Positions 23,841-35,471 of a stretch of DNA of 64,000 nt are shown here, piece by piece. A model generated the notes under the pieces. That model was given only the letters and a program-made list of their open reading frames with translations, did not search any database and was not told the origin of the DNA. Source of the DNA: Warburgia ugandensis (lineage: Eukaryota > Streptophyta > Magnoliopsida > Canellales > Canellaceae); contig CP141138.1 in NCBI GenBank assembly GCA_035236585.1, positions 31,197,437 to 31,261,436 on the forward strand, written 5' to 3'. How positions within the stretch are numbered: position 1 is the first letter of the stretch; every line of letters starts with the position of its first letter. A program made the translations under genes and the position numbers.

Positions 23841-24132
23841 TATCACAAGCAAATAATGTCAATAATTCAAGAACATACCCCTAAACCACAAAGGCTCCAA
23901 CATTTCTAATCAAAACTTAGAAATTTTTTAGACAGCAAGGCAAGAAAAATCCCATTTTCAAAGAAGAAAAAATAAAAAATTGCGGGACTAGTTTGCATGA
24001 GTAAAAAACTGTGACAAATGAAGAATATGATGGAAACCACAAGAAAATTGTGGAATTAAATTTAAAAGATAGTGCAACGGTAGGTTATTTTGAGAAGCCG
24101 AAATGGTTTTCTCCTTTGCCTATTGGGAATTC

Positions 24133-24140
24133 CTTTATAG
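24133..24140 (-). promoter_or_regulatory. Possible TATA box of the captured NAD(P)-binding gene fragment
   Basis: CTATAAAG on the minus strand lies about 300 bases upstream of the first recognisable coding remnant, in DNA that lacks transposon similarity. It is positional evidence only. Confidence 0.3.
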
Positions 24141-25446
24141 GATGAAGAATACGACGCCCCTATTCTCTCTCTAAAAACCTATGTTCAATATGATTTTTCT
24201 CTCTAGAAAGGAGTAGAATCTCATATATGTCCAAGATATCAAATTTAAATAAATATAATATCTCATATATGCATAATATATCATAGTTAAATAAGTTGCA
24301 CATTTGAGATATGCCATGATATCTCAGAAACACCAAACATACATTGTTAAATAAACCACCCTAAGTTTTTCTCTTCACACCTTGCAAGAACTAACTTTAA
24401 ATGGTTCAGGAACTCATCAAAAGAAGAACTGAATATTGTGAAGTCATCCATGAATACCTCTAGAAACCTCCACCATGTCTAAAAATATGCTCATCATACA
24501 AATTTGGAAAGTGGCTAGAGCATTACAAAGTCCGAAAGGCATATGTCAATAAGTGAAGGTTCCAAAAGGGTAGGAGAATGTAGTCTTATCTTGATATTTA
24601 GGTTGTATAAAAATGTGGTTATATCCGGAATAACCATCAAGGAAGTAGGTATAACTATGACTGGCTAACCTCTTAAGCATTTGGTCAATGAAGGGAAGAG
24701 GAAAGGGGTCTTTCCTCATGACTAAGTTAAATTTTTGGTAATTGATATGAACTCTCTACCCAATGGTCATGCGAGTGGGCTCTAACTCAATATCCTTATT
24801 TTTTATTACCATGACTCTAGATTGCTTGGGTACAACTTGAACTGGGCTTCCCTAAGTGCTGTCAGATATGGGGTATGTAATGCCAACATCTGAAATCTTA
24901 AGTACATCTCTTGCACCTCCTTCGTATAAGGATTTATTCTTCTTTGTGTTTCCATGGATGGTTTAGAGTTTTCTTCTAAGTGGATCATGTGCATGCACAC
25001 AGTTAGACTAATCCCCTTTATATCTACTATGCACCTTAGAGTAGTCTTATGTTCTTTGAGAATATTAAGAAAGTTCTTTGAGAATATTAAGAAAATTTTC
25101 TTCTTGTTTCTAGTCTAAATTTGATGCTATAATGATATGCAAGGATTAATTTGGTCCTAGGTAAGAGTATTTGAGATTATCTGGTAAGAGATTTAGGACC
25201 AGAGAAGGTGGTTGCTCTATAGTAGGTAGAGGGACCAATTCTAATGGTGGGAGTGGGTCCACATGAGGTCCTCATTTGGAGGTATCCATGATTAGCATTG
25301 CATCTAACATATTATTTACCTTCTCAATAGTCTTCTCCATATCAAAATCAAAATTAAAGTGCATTAGACATGCCTCAATTGGATCTGAGATGGATAATGG
25401 TAGATTAGTATCTTGATTTAGACCTTCAATTAAATTTACTTTATAA

Positions 25447-25459
25447 GAATCATCTAGGT
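25447..25459. repeat. Target-site duplication, left copy, of the LINE insertion
   Basis: GAATCATCTAGGT is repeated exactly at 25721-25733, directly after the LINE tail. Confidence 0.95.
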
Positions 25460-25720
25460 AATAAGATGAGGGAGATTAGACTTAGATGGTTTGGACATGT
25501 CCAAAGGAGACCAACAACAACACCAATTAGAAGGAGTGAGGCAATACAAGTAGAAGGTTCTAAAAGGGCAAGGGGAAGGCCCAAAAGAACATGGATAGAA
25601 GTGGTGAGGAAAGATTTAAAAACTTTGGGACTAAATGAAACCATGGTATTTAATAGAGTGGAATGGAGGAATAAGATTCATGTGGCCGACCCCTAATTGG
25701 GATAAGGTCTTGATGATGAT
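25460..25720 (+). mobile_element. 5'-truncated plant LINE, 3' end only
   Basis: A 261-bp insertion is bracketed by a perfect 13-bp duplication (GAATCATCTAGGT). From 25466 to 25696 one frame stays open and ends in a natural stop. It reads RLRWFGHVQRRP, then GRPKRTW, and ends in HVADP, which is the conserved C-terminal end of plant LINE reverse transcriptase ORF2. The short 3' part reads GACCCCTAATTGGGATAAGG and finishes in GATGATGAT, the usual plant LINE tail. The uninterrupted frame and exact duplication suggest a fairly recent insertion by target-primed reverse transcription. It lies inside element G in the opposite orientation. Confidence 0.92.
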
Positions 25721-25733
25721 GAATCATCTAGGT
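25721..25733. repeat. Target-site duplication, right copy, of the LINE insertion
   Basis: Exact match to 25447-25459. Confidence 0.95.
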
Positions 25734-28490
25734 CTAAGTGTTGATGATCGGCATTAAAGACATTAAGCTTGACCTTCATATTGTCGAAAGACAGCTTCAT
25801 CACACCGTTCTTAAAATTTATGATGGTGTTGGACATTGCCAAGAATGGACATCTAAGCATGACTAGAATCTGATTATCATGGTCAAATACCGACTGGGTA
25901 TCTAGTACGATGAAGTTGATAGGATAGTAAAACTGGTCCATCTATATCAAAATGTCCTCAACCATACCACATGGTATATTTATTGATTTATCTACCAATT
26001 ACAACATGGTGCTGGTTGGTTTGAGGTCAACAATCTTTAGTTGCTCATAGATAGAATATAGAAACATATTGACACTAGCCCCTAAATCAAGTAGTGCCCC
26101 ATTGATGATATGATTGCCAATAGTATATTTAACAGGAGGACATCCTGGGTCTCTAAACTTTGGTGAGGTCTGGTGCTTGATTAAAGAGCTCACCTGCTCA
26201 GTGAGGAATCATTCTTTTGCACATTAAGCTTTCTCTTTCGTTTGCAGAGCTCTTTAAGGATCTTGGCATAAGCAGGAATATCATTAATCACATTGAGCAA
26301 TGGGATGCTAATTTGCACATGCTTGCATACACCTATTAGCTCATTGAAATTTACTCCTTTCTTAGCCTTGTTTAGTAACTAAGGAAATGGAGCTTTAAGC
26401 ACATAGGGTTCCCCCACTATAGGTTCAGTAGGAGATTTTTGTCTTTCTCTCTTGCGTTTTACAAGTTCCTTCTCCTCTATAATTTCCTTAGTTAGTCCTA
26501 CTTGATTATTGACCTAACGGCTGCTCTTAAGGGTCATTATAGACTTGCTTGCTCATGAGAATGGGAGGTTTGTGAACTATACGTTATTTCAAATTGGCCT
26601 TTAGGGTTAGTGATGGGTTGACTAGGAAACTATACTCTTCCTTTGTCATGGAAAGCAATTGACAATTGGTTCATTTGCATTTCTAACTTTGAAATAGCTT
26701 GAGAGTTGACATTAGTTGAATGTTGACTATCATTCTACAATTGGTGTAGGGCCTTGTTAGTCTCTTCATTTTGTTTTAAAGATCTTTCTATGAGTAACTA
26801 TACATTCTCCTCAAATGTTGGTTTCTTTTTTTGTTGCAAGAGTTGAAAACTAGGAGGTTGCTAGGGAATTGAAGCTATAGGAAAGTTCTATGTGAGGGGT
26901 TCATAGATGGTCCTCCCTAGTAGTTGTTCTTGGACCATGAAAAGTTAGGATGCTTAGCCCATCCTATATTATAGGTCTAAGAGTAGGGGTTATTGTTGGG
27001 GTTGCGATATACATTCATGGTATTCGCTTGTTCTAGAAGATATTCATTGAACACCTTATTGGATGGACAAGTTGTGGTTACATGGGTTGGGCTATAGCAA
27101 ATAGCACAAACCTCTGGAGGCTTAGTGGATTTAGTAGCAGCCAGAAAGGTCAAAAACATATTTTCAAGATTGTCCACTCTTCCATCCAAGGAATCAAAGT
27201 TGTTCATTCTCTCAATCATATAGTTGAGCTTATCAAATATATCTATATGCGTTTCTATTTTGTACATGCCTCCTTGCTTTGGGGTTGAGTATTTCTCTCT
27301 CTTGTTAGAATAATACCATTACTGGGAATTATTAGCCAATGTTTGAAAAAATTTCTAGGCCTCTCTCTCATCTTTCATCATAAAGGTCCCTCACCTTGCT
27401 GCATTGACCATTTGTCTATTTTGAGGAGTTAATGCCTTAAAGAAGTAGTGAACTTGCCTACATTTTTTTAATCTATGATGGGAACACCTTTGCAGCAATT
27501 CATTACACTGTTCCCGACATTCATAATATTGTTTGTCATCTCTTTGCTAAAGTTAATAATTTCCCTTCTAAGGGCATTGGTTTTATGAACAAGGAAGAAT
27601 TTGTTCAAAAACTTCCTAAACAACTGGTCCCATGTATTGATGGAACGAACTTCTAAAGAATTTAGCCCTGACTTAGCTTTATCTTTCAGTGAGAATGGAA
27701 ACAATCAAAGCCTAATTGAGTCATCTGAAAAATTTCAGAATTAAAGTTAGGACAAATATCAAGGAATTCCTTAATATGTAGGTAGGGATCCTCTCTTTCT
27801 CGACTATAAAATGTGGGGAGTAACTGAATAACTCTAGGTTTAAGTTTAAAATGGTTTGCATTTGTGGGAGGTGATGCGATACATGAAGGGGTAATAAGTT
27901 GGAGTGATGCATAGAAATCTCTAATTGCCTTATGCTCAACTTCTGCTAGTTGTTCAGCCATTGGATTAGGGACTTGATTTCTCAACCCTTGCCTATGGGT
28001 ACACTCAATCTCTTGGTCTAGAGGTCCTAGCTCAACATTATGAGATTGATGTCCTTGTGTGCACTAAAATAAACCTATCTAATTGAGGCAACCTAACTAT
28101 ATGATTGCCTAATTCTATATCATGTGTAATCAATCCTAATGGTTTGTTAATCAAGTTGTGGTGATCTTCATTAATCTGTAGGGTGGTAGCTTTTTATACC
28201 TAAATATAGATAGCTCCTCTTTTTATCCAAGCTTGACTATTGCTTGGTAGGTTCTGCTCTAAAGTGGTTAATACAATTCTCATACCAGGAGGCATTTGAT
28301 TTCAACCAACATCAAAGGAAGGCATGGAAAAATCACTTGTATTATATATACCCACTATAACCACGACGCTCAAAAGCCATAGGAGTGACAATAGATCGCC
28401 TCCTTCTAAAAGGTTCCTATGTGCTCAATACCCTAAGTCTCTTGCTACTTGATTTTGAATTAATATTTCAAGGGCTAGGATCACAAACAT

Positions 28491-29192
28491 ATAAGGAATT
28501 TGATTGATTTACCTAGGTGGGCCAAGGATTTGGTGAAGAAATTTAGTCCTTATCTTATAAGGGTTCTTGTGGGGGCCTTATTATCATTATGATCCATTCC
28601 ACCATAAAGCTTTTAAACGTGCAATGCAATATAAGAAAGCAAACTAATTCCTACCTATATTGTATCTATAAAGGGTTAAACACCTCAACAACTAAGACAT
28701 TATAACCATATAGCCTATGCCTTGGTTATAGCTAAGCTTAGTAGAACCTTTGTTAAATAGGTGCAAAACTAATGCAATAGCCCTAAATAAAATGCAACAA
28801 TTATCATGAGTGATCTTATTCTCCATAAGTTAAACTACCATACAAGGAATTTGATTGATTTACCTAGGTGGGCCAAGGATTTGGTATGAAATTTAGTCCT
28901 TATTTTATAAGGGTTCTTGTGGGGGCCTTACTATCATTATGATCCATTCCACCATAAAGCTTTTAAACATGCAATGCAATATAAGAAAGCAAACTAATGC
29001 CTACCTATATTGTATCTATAAAGGGTTAAACACCTAAACAACTGAGACACTATAACCAGATAGCCTATGCCTTGGTTATAGCCGAGCTTAGTAGAACCTT
29101 TGTTAAATAGGTGCACAACTAATGCAATAGCCCTAAATAAAATGCAACAATTATCATGAGTGATCTTATTCTCCATAAGTTAAACTACCATC
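28491..29192 (-). repeat. 351-bp tandem duplication in the leader of element G
   Basis: The two units (28491-28841 and 28842-29192) align end to end with an offset of 351 bases and only a handful of substitutions, roughly 3-5% by eye. The unit contains the conserved leader block (ACCTAGGTGGGCCAAGGAT, then GGTTCTTGTGGGGGCC) that is present once in B and E. Divergence suggests duplication after or around the insertion. Confidence 0.95.
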
Positions 29193-29614
29193 AAAGATGA
29201 AAATTATACTAAATATAATTATACTATAAAAAGAAAAGATGATTGAAGGATGCTTACAGGTGGGGTTTCAATGAAGATCAAGTGTGGGCCACAATACCCC
29301 ATGCTTTCCCTATATTAATACAACACATTTAAAATTAAATAATAAAGTGAAAAATACAATGAGCCTCACCACAAGTTTCACTCAAAGCCTTAATCCCAAA
29401 AAGCAATAAAACCCTAATCTAATGTGATGAAGCTTTGACCAATAGGATCCCTGTAGCTCCTTTACCAATTTTCCTCACATAAAATCAAACAAAATATGGT
29501 CAATTTTAAGGAATTAGTTATAAATGCAAAAATAGATGAAATACCCTAATCTACTGCAACCTAAACCTAGAGGTAACTAATCTAAATTAAGATCCACTAC
29601 AAACACGTTGTGAT

Positions 29615-29632
29615 TTATTTGCAATGGTGCCA
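29615..29632 (-). promoter_or_regulatory. Primer-binding site of element G (tRNA-Asp type)
   Basis: The minus strand reads TGGCACCATTGC, close to TGGCGCCGTTGCCGGGG, the complement of the 3' end of plant tRNA-Asp used by Athila elements. Confidence 0.7.
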
Positions 29633-30671
29633 AAAACTTGGTGTATGTTTTAATTTACTAGCAAACATACGAATCTATTTTAGTAGATGTATGCGAGTGA
29701 GGTTGATCTCATGAAAAATCTCACGATTTTGTGTTAGGTGGCCCTTTAATTAAACTATTTAACCTAGATGAAGAAAGTTGATTTTTACCCTAAAATAAGG
29801 AGTGAATTAATTGTTGAAACATGACATAAATTAAAAACATGGAATATACAAACAAGCTAAAAGAAAATTCTTAAACCACACTTTCTAAAATAACATTTTC
29901 CTAAAAATTTGCAATTAAGAAACTTTCTAAAAACTAAAATTAGAAGCTTAGTAAAACTATTGCAATAAACTTAAACAATAACTAAGCACCTAAATATGGA
30001 GTAAGATAAATTACAACACATGCAAAACTAAGGAGTACTATGCAAAAGGATGTCCATGAAATAAGGTGCGATGAATGGAACCTAAAGTAAAGTTAAGATG
30101 TATGAATTGAAATGTCTGTGCTACACATGAATCCTAACCTTATCCTATTGATATCCTAACAAAGTAAAACATAAACAAAATGCAAAATGGATATTAAGAA
30201 CTAAACAAGATATGCATTACTGTATGATGTAACTTAACATGGAATGCTTGAACTAAAGTATTATGCATATGTTTCTAAGAGGAAAATCTACCTAAATGGA
30301 ATAAAGGAGGTTGCACATGAAATCTATCCTAATATAATGCATGAAATAACTAAACTAAAGGGCATGAATCATACATGAAATGTGTGTAATAAAGAGAACT
30401 TGAAACATACTAATCTAGAACTATGCATGGAATGTAAAGGAAACTAAAACATGGAATGCATGAAATAATGGATTGCATACATAAGTGATGGAAAGCAAAG
30501 ACGTGTATCAATCTTTAAACAAAGGGAGTAAGTCATAATAGCCATGGAACATAAGCTTTAAATAAAATAATTCTTTCAAGAATAATGCACACCTTTCATA
30601 AAATAAGAAGAGTTTTATTGAATTGCAAAATGCTTACAATTGTGGAGAACATCTTACAAGAGATGTGCGCA

Positions 30672-30689
30672 CCATTCTTGAATCTAAAA
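30672..30689. repeat. Target-site duplication, left copy, of the Au SINE
   Basis: CCATTCTTGAATCTAAAA (18 bp) is repeated exactly at 30868-30885. Confidence 0.97.
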
Positions 30690-30867
30690 GGGCAGCCCCA
30701 ATGCATGAAGCTCCTACCTATGCGGGGTTCGGGGAAGGGGTGGGCCACAATGGTCTAAAGTAAGCAGCCTTACCTTGTATTTTTGCAAGAGGCTGATTCC
30801 ACGCCTTGAACCCATGACCTCAAGGTCACATGACAACAACTTTTACCATTGCACCAAGGCTCCCCTT
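30690..30867 (+). mobile_element. Full-length Au-type SINE (tRNA-derived)
   Basis: The 178-bp body starts GGCAGCCCCAATGCATGAAG and ends CACCAAGGCTCCCCTT. It contains the Au SINE landmarks in order: GCGGGGTTCGGGG, GCAGCCTTACC, TTGCAAGAGGCTG, the box B-like CTTGAACCCATGACC, GGTCACATGACAACAAC and the short pyrimidine tail. Au SINEs are transcribed by RNA polymerase III and copied by LINE enzymes. The perfect 18-bp target duplication shows an intact insertion into the G LTR. The body is little diverged, so the insertion is probably fairly young. Confidence 0.95.
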
Positions 30868-30885
30868 CCATTCTTGAATCTAAAA
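30868..30885. repeat. Target-site duplication, right copy, of the Au SINE
   Basis: Exact match to 30672-30689. Confidence 0.97.
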
Positions 30886-33800
30886 ATAACCCAAAATAAC
30901 TTTTTCAATCATCCAACAATCAATCCAAGACCAGCATGTATCTGAACCCAAAGAATAGCCAAGGAAAAAGGGTGAAAAGGGAGGATGAGAATGATGGAAT
31001 CAATGGATCTTAAGCACCCAAATAACTTGATCTAAAGATCACTATCTCTTGGTTTGCACTACTAGAGATTAGTGATCCTTAAGAACAAGGATCTAAGGCT
31101 AACAGCAAAAGGCAAACAAGCACGAAAGATTAAGGAAGAAGGTTAGGAAAACAAGCATGGAATTAAAGGACTCTAACCAAAGCAATAAAGGATTAACTCA
31201 ATGAAAGATTAAGGAAGGAAACCAACCTGGAATGGAGGTGCATAAAACTAAGGATCACCAGCCATAAACATGCGTAGAAGGGTTGGAAGGAATGGCTGCC
31301 CTGAAGAGAAGTGTGCTAAAGGCTTTAAGAACGTAACCTCTTCTTTAGAGTAGCCATTCCACTCTTCTCCAAATTGAATTGCTTGGAACTCTTTTTAGGC
31401 ATATATAGTTCTTTGTTGAGCTATTCGAGGGTGACCTAAGGGAAAGCTAAGGTGAGGATGATATTAGAAAATGAGTGGATGGTTAGGATCAAAATATTGG
31501 ATGGCTATTTAGGGTTTCTTAAAGAAGAAACAAAAGTACCATATGAAGTAGGAGGCACCTACCTTTCAGGGTGGGGCATCTCCACCTCTCTCCCATGGTT
31601 GAAAATCCTAAGGTATGGGTGATGTGGCAAGTGAGATGGAAGAGGGAAAAAGGAGGGAAAGAAGGATGGAAAGATAGATAGAGAAGGAGATTAGAAGGTG
31701 AGTATAGGTGGCATTGAGAGATTGACCACTTAGGACATCTAAGAGGAGGGAGGAATGGAAGGAGGCTCCTATTTTGTAAGACCTAGATGTAGAGCTCCTT
31801 CTTCTAAGGCTTTTCACTCTGGATTAGCCTCTGAATCTACAAAATATCAAACTTTAGAGTCATTAGGTCAGAAATTGCATGTGTTACAAATTTTTGAAAA
31901 AACCATAGAATTAACACTATGTTTTGTAACACATGACTACTAGTTGGGTACTTTTATGCATAATTGAACACTTATCACTAAAAAATCCAAGGACATTGTG
32001 CTCTAGCCCCATACCAAACTCATCAATCTCTTGCTCCTAGACCTTACTTGCCCCCATCTAGAAGGCCTGTAGAGGATAATATACATCAACTTATCCCAAA
32101 CTAGGAGAGGAAAACTTTTAACTAAAAGTCCAACTAAAACAAGACATATAATCTATGAATGAAATAAAAAATATAATGAGCCAAATAATGCAAAATATGG
32201 AAAAGGAAAGTTTTTTGCTCAATAATAAGCAAACACTAAGGGTGTGCATGCAGTTGGCAATAATGCATCTAATGCATCTTCAAGCTCTACCATGGAACAG
32301 AGTAAGGCTATCACCATTCTTATGAGTGGTAAAATAATTCAGAAAGAGGAGTCACCAAAGATTAATAAGGAAAAGGAAAATTTAAGGAAAGGGACCCCAC
32401 TCCACATATTGAATCATGTCATATTCCCACTCAATTCCCTCAAAGGTTGCGTCAATTCACAAAGAGTGCCACCAATGATGAGAATATGGAAATATTTAAG
32501 CAAATCAAGATCATATTGATCTTAGACACAATAGAACACATCCTATCATATGCCAAAATTTTAAAGGATTTATGCACAATCAAAAGGAAATTGAATGTGT
32601 AAAAGAAGGCTTATGTGATTGAACAAGTAAGTTCAATTCTTTAGCACCATACACTCTAAAAACACAAGGATCTAGGTTACCTTACTCTCACTTGCATCAT
32701 TAGCAACCATGAGATTAACTAGGCCATATTAGATCTAAGATCCAGTGTCAATCTATTATCCTATGTAGTCTATGTTCAGCCAAGACTAGAAGATCTCAAG
32801 CCAAGATCCAATATAGTCCAGTTAGCTGGAAGATTAGTGGTAATATCGAGGGGCATCATAGAAGATGTGTTAGTCCAAATAGAACAATTATTTTTCCAGT
32901 CAATTTCTTAGTCTTAGACAACCAACCTGTCCTAAATGAGCAGAAGGAAATCACTATCATCCTTAGATGTCCATTTTGGCTACATTTAATGCCTTAATAA
33001 ATTATAAAAATGGTGTCATGAAGCTTTTATTTGGCAACATGACACTAGAATTGAACATCTTTGATATTTGTAAGCAACCAAGAGAAATCTCTGATAACTT
33101 GCACTGTGTCAACATGTAAGTTTAGTTGTACAAGATCATTTTATAACCTCTTCCTTGTCAGACCCACTTGTGGCTATTTGGCCCCCTTCAATGAGCTTAA
33201 TGAGGATGAATTAATAAAGAAAATTAATGCCCTCTTAGATTCTGTGCCCCATATGGGCACAAAAAGATGAAAACCTCATTTTGAGGATCTTCCATCAAGG
33301 GTCCACTCTCATTCCATCAATAATTGAACCTCCTAAGCTTGACTTGAAAACTCTACAATCAAATTTAAAGTATGTACATTTAGGAGAAAAAGAGACTTTG
33401 CCTGCGATAATTTCCTCCCAATTAGAAACATCTTAGGGGGAACATTTTCCTCTGCCCTTTGTTAATCAAATGTTAGAAAGGGTTATAAGCCACCAATACT
33501 ACTATTTTTTAGATGGTTATTCTAGATATAGCTAGATAGAAATTGTACCAGAAGATTAGAAAAAGGCCACCTTCACATATCCTGTTGGCACTTTTGCTTA
33601 CAAAAGAATGCCATTTGTATTATTTAATACTCCCGCCACTTTTCAAAGATGCATGCTTAGTATTTTTTGTGATATGGTAGAGCAATTTTTAGAGATCTTC
33701 ATGGATGACTACTCTAGTTTTCAGAAGAAGATTTTAATGTTGTACTTGGCAAAGTGCCACTACATTTTCATATGGGTCTTAGGGATATATGCTATTTATC

Positions 33801-33920
33801 AAGATTGAGTGGATCTGATCCCTCTAAATCAATTTTTGTAATTTAGAATTAGTTGTTTTCTATATCACCCATATTCATTTTTGGTCATATAATTTAAACA
33901 TTGGGGCCAATATTTCTTTC

Positions 33921-33935
33921 AAGTTGGGGGTGTAG
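33921..33935 (+). promoter_or_regulatory. Internal polypurine-like motif of element A
   Basis: AAGTTGGGGGTGTAG, preceded by an ATTGGGGCCAATATTT block, matches the B motif at 46373-46391. It lies about 1.5 kb before the terminal polypurine tract, at the end of the pol-proximal region. Athila-type elements have such a motif between pol and the 3' domain. Confidence 0.6.
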
Positions 33936-35194
33936 AATTCAAGCAAATTCTATTTTTTAATTAATTTTAGTAATTTTCTAAAAAATTAAAAATTGAAAAT
34001 GTTTGAGTTTTTAGATTAACTCCTACACAATGATGAGAATTGAATTTTTTGAAGTATAGTCTAGCTAACTTTTTCTTATAAATCGAATTGTACATGATTA
34101 ATTTATTATTTTACTCATTTTCTAAAGTATTCCATGAATGATAAATCTTAGATCACATTTGTACGTACAATTGTATGTACATAGTCTAAGTTGATAAGTA
34201 GTTATCACTTAGAGATCTTGAAAAAATTCAGTGGAGACTTATAACCTAAGTGAGTTTAGAGCCATTCATTATCTTGTGAGGTTATAAATGTATTCTAAAT
34301 TTTTCTTCAACATGCTTAATTTAAAGTTGATCCCACTAACTCTTAAATTTGGCCAATTACCTAAATTATTAAAGCATTATCTTTAAAAATATAGAAGCTT
34401 ATTGAATTTTCTAGGTTATATGAAACCTAGAAAATGATTTAGGTCATCCTTGTTATGAACCTAGAGATATAATTTTACCACTAACTAACCAAATTGAGCC
34501 ATTTATATAAGTTTTTTTTTCTTACCCAAATTATCCTTTACCCATAAGTAACCCAATATAAAGTATCCATTAACTATTTTCTTCAAAATATAAGATAGAG
34601 ATAAATGAATAAATACTTGTTAGTTGCAATGAAAGAAGAAAAGTGAACAACAAGAAAATAAATGTTCTTCAAAGGGATACAAAAGTTGTGAAATGCAAAG
34701 AAAAAAAGAAGAATGTGAGAAATATGAAAATAAATATTCGCTTTGGTAAAAGAAGAATTGTCAACTTTAGTAGAAGACCTCTACTTATTTTAGAAGATTT
34801 TGAATATCCTATATATCCCTTTTTTTGTACCCTATCCTATGCTTATGTTTAGTTCTAAAATAAGACCTATTGATTCTAGGAGGAATTTAGTATTGATGGG
34901 GATATGAATAGATATGACTTAAAGTGTAATATGTATAAATGTTCAAAGGTAATGGCATCTTATTGTTTCTAAAGGGATAAAAACTTAAATTTCTTAGTTA
35001 TTCCCATTCTTTCATGAGTATATGTGAGATAAATTTGCTTTTATTGACTTCACTTATGTATTTAAAAGAGAAATATGTTTTATCTTTTTATCTGAGAGTT
35101 TTATTTCTAAGTGTATGCTATTAGTGAGAATTGAGGTTAAAACATATTTCAGATGGAGTTCAAAAGATATAGTCCACTTAGAGTTTAATATTTC

Positions 35195-35198
<4 letters not shown>

Positions 35199-35255
<57 letters not shown>
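35199..35255. repeat. (CA)28 microsatellite
   Basis: A perfect CA run of about 57 bases in the 3' region of element A. Confidence 0.97.
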
Positions 35256-35258
<3 letters not shown>

Positions 35259-35459
35259 CTATGAGATCTGAGCTTAATTGGAATGTATTTAGCATATCAG
35301 TAGGGTTTTAAATTTATTATTTTATTTTATTAGGATGCAAAAGTTGATAGATTTATTAAAGATAATTCTTGAGAAAAAAAGCAAGAATTGGCTTGAAAAT
35401 AATTTTTGGAAATTTGAGATTGATCATTTGCATACTTTGCTCAAAAATAACAAAATGAT

Positions 35460-35471
35460 GGTTGGAGGGTG
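35460..35471 (+). promoter_or_regulatory. Terminal polypurine tract of element A
   Basis: GGTTGGAGGGTG directly precedes the LTR start TGTTGAG. Upstream TGCTCAAAAATAACAAAATG matches the degenerate 'TGCTTGAGGACAAGCAA' block common just before the 3' LTR in plant Tat/Athila elements. Confidence 0.7.

Larger units (their letters stand above)
24351..31970 (-). mobile_element. Element G: Athila-like Ty3/gypsy retrotransposon, 5' LTR through reverse transcriptase, broken
   Basis: Read on the minus strand, the 5' LTR is 31970 down to about 29660. A tRNA-Asp-like primer site follows near 29632-29615, then a leader to about 28000. Gag is at about 27990-26500 with a zinc knuckle (CAICYSPTHVTTTC). Protease is near 26193-25999 with DLGASVNMF, and reverse transcriptase remnants end near 24351. 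No 3' LTR is present in the window. The element carries a LINE, an Au SINE and a leader duplication, so it is not young. Breaks are numerous (tens). Its LTR start (TGTTCAATTATGC) matches those of B and E. Confidence 0.85.
29660..31970 (-). repeat. 5' LTR of element G
   Basis: About 2.3 kb including the 178-bp SINE. It begins TGTTCAATTATGCATAAAAG on the minus strand and matches the LTR starts at 38111 and 60269. A TATA-like CTATATATGCC lies on the minus strand near 31405, in a plausible promoter position. Its outer end abuts the gag remnant of element A. Confidence 0.75.

Noticed and set aside
35054-35251. Open frame beginning with a cysteine-valine repeat
   Set aside because: Product of the (CA)n microsatellite only.
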